From: Amorphochlora amoebiformis
Taxonomy: Eukaryota; Cercozoa; Chlorarachniophyceae
Direction: 5' to 3'
DNA length: 64,000 nt
Assembly (NCBI GenBank): GCA_054601695.1
Contig: BAAHQB010000065.1
Location: 248,001-312,000, forward strand
A model generated the notes under the pieces. That model had not been told where the DNA came from and did no database searches. It saw only the letters and a list, made by a program, of their open reading frames with translations. Numbering within the stretch: the stretch's first letter is position 1; the number at the start of each line of letters is the position of its first letter. This document shows, in pieces, positions 55,891 through 64,000 of the stretch. The position numbers were made by a program, and so were the translations under genes.

Positions 55891-57318
55891 ATGTGCATCT
55901 TGCCTATCGTGAAGACGGCGGTGCGGGCAGCATGGAATCGACGGTTGGTGGCCTTTCGACAGGCCGCCATGAAATTTGTCGGGAGAAATATCTATGAATA
56001 TGGAGATGTGTCACACTATTACAAAGAGTGACATAACGCTAAATTAAATGCTACATATGCTAATATCACGCAAAGACTATAGGATTTAAGGCCGTGTCAC
56101 GCAACTATTATTAGGTGAAATTATTACTAAAGGTTTCCAACATTTGAAAAATGCGGCATTAGAGGGTTTTCCCAACGTTTTCACACCTGCGCTGCCCGTT
56201 CGCCGCGCTTGGACCGGCAGTAAAGGTCCTCCATAGCGGGGCCAGATGGGCCAATGCTGCACGATCCGTGGGGGTGGAATAAACGGTCGTCCGAGTTCGG
56301 ACATCGGGGATAAAGATTGGGGAACGACCGATATCGGTCCATACAGCTCAAACGGGACCGGTGTCCCAGCCATCCGAGTGATATCGACTGTGATAGTCGA
56401 TGGACGGCCTTGCAAGAATAGCTTGGTAAACACACCTTTCTAGCACATGAGAATATATTTTCCCAAGAACAGTTTTGGTTGTATGGGGCCCGAATCAGGG
56501 GGTTTTGGGGGCCTTTTTTTGGTTCACGCTTTTTGTTTCGTCTGCAGTATCTCGGGAATTCACTTGCTGGGAATGATCAAAAACTCTTGGCGTTCCATGG
56601 GATAAAGCGCAGGATACAAATATGTACAGAACGAGACCACAAAGACTTGGATCTTTTCGCCAGGCAAAAGTGAAGCCCGTAAAACTCATTCCTTGATCTC
56701 GCCGCTGAGACACCAATAACCCTTCAGCGAGAGGGCGATGAAGGACCCACAAATACTTTCTGTTACACTGTGCGCTATCAAAAAGACGAATTTGACTGAG
56801 ACTATTGAGAAGAGTTACAAGTTCATCAGGTGGGAGACAAAACTGATGAGGAAGCCTGTTCTGAGTGTGTATGGCAGGCAAGCCGCGGTAAAAAGGGAAA
56901 ATATCCTGATTCACAGTAAATCTCCCAAGCATCAAACTGAGGCATGGTCCATCGCAGTTGCATGTGGATGCTTGATGAAGGTTGGGCTCAAAGCATGCCA
57001 CTCACCCACCCTTAAAAAAAAAATATTTGCCCGCTACGAAGTGCTTTTGTTTCATACATGTGGTGTTTGCTTTCCCACAGATGTGCAACTGGTCGCTCGA
57101 TCAAGCCCTCTACCATATCAAAATGCAGTCCCCTGAAGTCGAGGTGCCTACCATAATCCCTCGCTGCCAAATATTTACAATTTGAGTTATGTTTCCGACT
57201 TTTGCAGTTGTCATTTGAGCTTGGGAACCGCCTGCAAACCTACGAAAGATACCTCAATTTCCTCACTTCACCAACCCATAAAGGAGCTGAAGAAGAGACA
57301 CTGGAAGTGCACGGATAA
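55891..57318 (+). CDS. Dual-specificity-phosphatase-like pseudophosphatase
   Basis: Exons 55891-56007, 56246-56425, 56548-56669, 56728-56980, 57081-57143, 57208-57318; GT..AG, in phase, 281 aa, stop TAA. The DSP fold is recognised from SLYLGNSLAGNDQKLLAFHG (residues 98-117, the usual LYLGN...A.d...L...gI), the helical WETKLMRKP region, NILIH before the P-loop, and the C-terminal CNWSLDQALYHIKMQSPEVE then LSFELGNRLQTYERYL. The signature HCx5R is replaced: His202 is followed by Ser203 instead of Cys, and Gln209 replaces Arg, with Pro206 in a Gly position (HSKSPKHQTEAW). It should therefore bind but not hydrolyse phosphoproteins. The frame is otherwise open, so it does not look like a decayed gene. 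Its first exon (WNRRLVAFRQAAMKFVGRN) starts 3 bp from the start of the divergent gene; an internal Met at residue 27 is an alternative start. Confidence 0.8.
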
Positions 57319-58376
<1,058 letters not shown>

Positions 58377-58555
58377 CTAGCTTAGTTGACGCTGTGCGGT
58401 CTCAAGGATTTCTTTCTTGGATATGCGAAATTTGATTGCCAGTTGGCGAAATCTCGATGAATCTGACTCGTCGTTGTCCATCTCTTTCAGAAGTGTCTCA
58501 TCGTCCTGGTATGGTAAATGAATGTGAAAAAAGCATATTTAGATATCTCATGTAC

Positions 58556-58597
<42 letters not shown>

Positions 58598-58744
58598 GTA
58601 GATGTATATGTGTGCTTATAAATACAGAAATATAATATATATATATATATATATGTATATGTATATATATACTCTATGATATGTATACATATATATATAT
58701 ATATATATATACATACATACATATATATACATATAAATATTTAT

Positions 58745-58797
<53 letters not shown>

Positions 58798-58872
58798 GTA
58801 TATATGATATGAATGCATATACATTGTGTAACATGTTTTCATATATACACGTACATATATTATTTATACATG

Positions 58873-58911
<39 letters not shown>

Positions 58912-58918
58912 ATATATG

Positions 58919-58961
<43 letters not shown>

Positions 58962-59209
58962 AAACAGTACCTCTATCGTAGTTGGCTTAGCCTTAAGTTC
59001 CGAACCACATAGCTCTTTCATCTGACAACAAAGAAAAACAAAAACCCGGGGGAATTTATTTCTGGGAAAATCTAGTGGAAGGGATATTTATTCGAATATT
59101 GTGTTTACAACGTGAGTATGTTTTCAGTTATTCGGCATATATTACACATATATTTTATATGTATGGAGATATTTTATATAGGTGTATAAATATATAGATG
59201 GTAAATATT

Positions 59210-59244
<35 letters not shown>

Positions 59245-59266
59245 GTAATGTACATTGTATATATTC

Positions 59267-59297
<31 letters not shown>

Positions 59298-59317
59298 CAT
59301 ATATAATTATTCATATT

Positions 59318-59356
<39 letters not shown>

Positions 59357-59394
59357 AGTATGTATATAGATATATGTGTATATCTACATGCATG

Positions 59395-59446
<52 letters not shown>

Positions 59447-59796
59447 GGCAAGAGAGACAGACTGAGAGAGAGAGCGAGAAAGCGAGAGAGACAGAGAGAG
59501 ACCGCTTGCTTTGCCGGTTCGGATAAGGCACTTTCAGTGCCTTTGACAAGATCATCAGTCCACTGCGAAACCGTGTTAGGGTTACCGGAGAGTAGAGTAT
59601 TCATCATCTGTATATTCATACTTATATATATATATATACATATATATACACATATACATATAATATATACATAATATATTTATATATAAATAAATACTAT
59701 ATATATATATATATATATATTGGGTAACTTGAAAGTAAGGTCCTTAGGTGCGAATCAGCAAAGACTTCAATATATATATATATATAATACATGAAC

Positions 59797-59844
<48 letters not shown>

Positions 59845-59921
59845 GTATGTATGATAATATTATATACGTAAATAAATATATATACATATATATATACATA
59901 TATATATATATGTACATATAT

Positions 59922-59964
<43 letters not shown>

Positions 59965-59992
59965 ATATATATATATATATATACATATTTCT

Positions 59993-60047
<55 letters not shown>

Positions 60048-60052
60048 TTATA

Positions 60053-60104
<52 letters not shown>

Positions 60105-60253
60105 TACCAGCGCTGACGCTGGAGCAAGATCTCCTGAGGCAAGAATTAGCAAGGACTCCAAATTCGGACCCCAACCCGCTTCCTATCAAGTAATTACACA
60201 TATGTGTATTATATATATATATATATATATGTATATATGTTATATATATATAG

Positions 60254-60290
<37 letters not shown>

Positions 60291-60309
60291 CACATGCACA
60301 TGCACATGA

Positions 60310-60342
<33 letters not shown>

Positions 60343-60378
60343 TATGGATGTGTATATACATATACGTACGTACGTAAG

Positions 60379-60425
<47 letters not shown>

Positions 60426-60532
60426 CATTTACAACACGCACAAACACATCAATATATATATATATATATATTGTATCATTATATGGATACGTATACATAT
60501 ATACATACATGCACACATATATGTATAAATAT

Positions 60533-60626
<94 letters not shown>

Positions 60627-60783
60627 CTTAAATAAGTAAAGTAAATACCTTCATCTTTCGTATCGTATATATATATATATATATATATTATATATCATTA
60701 TATGGATACGTATACATATATACATACAAGCACACATATATGTATAAATATATCATATATATATATATATATATGTATGCATG

Positions 60784-60815
<32 letters not shown>

Positions 60816-61469
60816 ATATCTTAAATAAGTAAAGCAAATACCTTCATCTTTCGTATCGTGGTATCAAATGCCTTTTCTCCTATCCCGTTCTTTACTATGG
60901 AAGTCTCGCGTAGCTATATACATACTATACATATACATACTAAATATATTATATATATATATATATACACACATATATATATATATTAATATGTTTATAT
61001 ATAATATACATATAATAATATATCATATAATATATATATATATATATATAATATATATATATATATATGTACGTATGTGTAAGTATATATGATATATATA
61101 TATATATATGTATGTATATATATATATACATAAATACATACATACACTTTATATATATATATATATTTGTATATATTCAAATATATATCTATATATATAT
61201 ATACACACACATATATATATATATACATATATGTGTGTTTATATATATATATATATATATACAACATTTATGTAAAATTTATATATGTACACACACATAT
61301 ATATATATATATATATAATATATATATATATATATGCATATGTACATACATATACATATATATATATACATATATTTATATATATATATATATATATATA
61401 AATTATATACACGTTTATACACACATACGTAGGTATATACCTATATATATATATATGCATATATATGCA

Positions 61470-61538
<69 letters not shown>

Positions 61539-61600
61539 AACCTTGTCGGGACACTTCTGGACGATATATACGTCGTTGGGGTTATTATCCTCTACAAACC

Positions 61601-61653
<53 letters not shown>

Positions 61654-62296
61654 ATATATAATATATATATAAAGATGTATATATACTATCATATATCTGT
61701 AGATTCTCTCTCTCTCTATATATATATATGTAAATATATATACATATATACACACACACATATATGCATATATATATATATATGTATGTATGTACATATA
61801 TATATATATATATATATCTTCACACAGTATATATATGTTCGCATAGTATATGACGCTTGTTGATGTGACCCATAATACTGAAGAAGAGCGTCGTTCGATT
61901 TGTCGCCATACGAGACGTATACCTGCTCTCCCTCCTTTACAGGGGTGCCTGGATGTATTACATTCAGTATGCATGCATGTATGTATGTTAACATACTTTA
62001 CGAATATGTACGTATTGTAAAGATTGTATGGAAATATATTTATATATGGGTATAAATATATATATATATATATATATGTGTATATATATATATATTTGTT
62101 TGTATGTGTATACTATATATATATATATATATTATATATTTGTACTACATATATATGTATATATATACACATATATATAATGTACACATGTATGTATATG
62201 TAAATGCATATATGTATGCATATTATACATGCTTATTTTTGTTTACATATATATGTGTGTATATATATATGTGTGTGTGTATGTATATATATCTAC

Positions 62297-62330
<34 letters not shown>

Positions 62331-62331
62331 A

Positions 62332-62379
<48 letters not shown>

Positions 62380-62489
62380 TCATATATACATGCGTGTGAT
62401 ACCAAGGATGCCTAGGTATATCACATGCATATGCATGTATGGACAGATGAGTATATATGCATGTATGTGTATGTACATACGTATGTATA

Positions 62490-62521
<32 letters not shown>

Positions 62522-62645
62522 GTAAAGATATATAAATTGGAGTGGAATTGAAAAATATAAAACCTGCGAATACAGTCACGTCTCCATTCCAGAAGTTTAT
62601 GTCTGCCTTAGTGGCATTCGCCTAAATATATATATATATGTATAT

Positions 62646-62692
<47 letters not shown>

Positions 62693-63254
62693 CATACATA
62701 CACATATTACATATATATATATATAATATGTATATATGCATATATACATATGTATGTATGCATGTATGTCTCTATGTATGTTGAGAAATACAAATATATA
62801 TTTATATAAAATATTAGCACGCTATACATGTACATAATATTATATTATATTTAATATATATTATTATCATTATATATATATATATATATATATAAATGCA
62901 TAATATACATATGTATATATATATATATATATTTGTATATATATTTATATATAGTTAGTATATATTTGTATAAACATATACGTATATACATGCATATATA
63001 CATACAAACATTTAAATACATATATATATATATATATATGTATGATATCAGATATATTAATATTAATAATTAATATTAATAATTAATATTAATATTCATA
63101 TACAAGCAGATATATATTTTAAAAAACATATACATCTAGCTTTACAGTTGATCGATGATTAGCCATATCCGCAAAGGCAGGCATGACGTATTGCCTCCGT
63201 TTTTGCGACACAATCAGATCCGAGGCTACACCTAATAATATATATGTGCATATA

Positions 63255-63296
<42 letters not shown>

Positions 63297-63389
63297 CTAC
63301 CCACGTATGCTATGTATACACACATATATATATAATATATATATATATATCTTATGTGTATGTGTTCATGTATATATATATATATATAA

Positions 63390-63455
<66 letters not shown>

Positions 63456-63535
63456 ATATACATATACTATTCATAAGGTTGACCAAAAATGGAGGCAGCA
63501 GCTACTGACCCAATGATTCGTCCGGTATCTCCTCC
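58377..63535 (-). CDS. SET-domain protein methyltransferase (SETD3/SETD6/Rubisco LSMT type), 5' partial
   Basis: Exons 63535-63510, 63231-63134, 62621-62564, 61948-61870, 61599-61542, 60913-60842, 60182-60108, 59607-59503, 59021-58971, 58505-58377; all GT..AG and in phase, about 250 codons, stop [13 protein letters not shown] is the xxDMxNH motif of the split SET domain. [18 protein letters not shown] and [13 protein letters not shown] form the C-terminal SET block containing the catalytic Tyr (YVSYGDKSN) and the YGF.. motif. Exons 6-10 form the helical C-terminal domain that in this family binds the substrate (LSMT-type). The substrate (lysine or actin histidine) cannot be told from the sequence. 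The N-terminal SET half (GxG motif) lies beyond the window. The intron upstream of the first visible exon consists largely of telomeric repeats. A duplicated copy of the exon 60913-60842 donor lies in the next intron. Confidence 0.85.
60476..60860. repeat. About 200-bp tandem duplication carrying an exon end and splice donor
   Basis: Unit 1 is about 60476-60666 and unit 2 about 60695-60860. Both contain TCATTATATGGATACGTATA, a TA block, TAATATCTTAAATAAGTAAA and the CTTCATCTTTCGTATCGT end of the methyltransferase exon 60913-60842. Unit 2 is the functional copy; unit 1 leaves a decoy donor in the next intron. Confidence 0.9.
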
Positions 63536-63544
63536 CTGATTTTC

Positions 63545-63850
63545 GGTACGGTTAGGATAAGGATTAGGATTATTCAGCAGGTTAGGGTTAGGGTTAGGGT
63601 TAGGGTTAGGGTTAGGGTTGGGTTAGGGTTAGGGTTAGGGTTGGGGCTGGGGTTAGTTAGGGTTTAGATGAGATTATTCAGCGTAATTAGAGTGCTAGGA
63701 GAGTTCTCAGCGGGTTGATATGGTTAGGGCTGGGACCAGGGTTAGGGTTAGGATTGATATCGTTAGGGTTAGGCTTAGGGTTAGGGTTCGGGTTAGGGTT
63801 AGGGTTAGAGTTAGGGTTAGGGTTAGAGTTTCGGTTAGGGTTCGGAGTGG
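63545..63850 (+). repeat. Interstitial telomeric repeats (TTAGGG), degenerate
   Basis: TTAGGG runs at 63584-63655 and 63736-63830 with diverged spacers. They start about 15 nt upstream (sense, minus strand) of the acceptor of the first visible methyltransferase exon. Their C-rich strand therefore supplies the pyrimidine-rich acceptor region. Confidence 0.95.
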
Positions 63851-64000
63851 TGGGATTGAGATCGGAATTGGGTAAGGTGTGTATTTTTAGTCTACTTAAA
63901 TATGATATGTATGTATATATTATACGTATATATATATATATGTATATATATATTATATTATATTATATATATATATAATACATATATATATATATATATA

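Noticed and set aside
56086-56433. Minus-strand Pro-rich open frame
   Set aside because: Antisense to pseudophosphatase exon 2 (56246-56425).
56495-57001. 168-codon minus-strand open frame
   Set aside because: Antisense to the pseudophosphatase exons, which have matching splice sites and recognisable family motifs.

Overview
This is a window of a nuclear genome from a microbial eukaryote (protist or alga; lineage not resolved). Genes are cut into many tiny exons (about 16-300 nt) with GT..AG introns. Nearly all introns are packed with (TA)n microsatellites and purine or pyrimidine tracts, while the exons are ordinary mixed-composition coding DNA. TTAGGG-type telomeric repeats sit inside introns and between genes. 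TGA ends at least one gene (the PEBP gene), so it is a normal stop here. All gene models below were built by hand, by chaining reading frames and intron phases across splice sites.

Layout, left to right: (1) 1316-6191, minus: a multi-pass membrane protein, truncated or unresolved at its C-terminus. (2) 6932-11275, plus: a CAMK-type protein kinase, 15 exons. (3) 13499-22493, minus: one nine-exon gene of about 2,100 codons that reads as an intact transposon polyprotein. It carries a zinc domain, a DDE transposase interrupted by a DEDD 3'-5' exonuclease, an OTU protease, a Cys-rich domain and a C48/ULP1 protease. (4) 22785-23759, plus: a PDI-like thioredoxin-fold ER protein whose 29-nt third exon contains three in-frame TGA codons exactly where the CxxC site belongs; a SECIS-like hairpin lies 50 nt after the stop. 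(5) 24705-31614, minus: a PEBP-fold protein, 12 exons. (6) 32548-55888, minus: a 33-exon gene of about 920 codons with coiled coil, acidic stretches and an integrase-type H2C2 zinc motif, but no catalytic core. (7) 55891-57318, plus: a dual-specificity-phosphatase-fold protein whose HCx5R motif has become HSx5Q (a pseudophosphatase), divergent from gene 6. (8) 58377-63535, minus: a SET-domain methyltransferase of the SETD3/SETD6/Rubisco-LSMT type, 5' end outside the window.

The most interesting points are the candidate tri-selenocysteine (U-G-U-U) PDI-like gene with its SECIS, the protease/exonuclease-armed transposon polyprotein, the dead phosphatase, and a recurrent pattern in which short local duplications copy splice sites plus a few exonic bases into neighbouring introns.

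Limits: no searches or folding programs were run. First and last exons are the weakest parts of each model, and family names rest on recognised motifs only.
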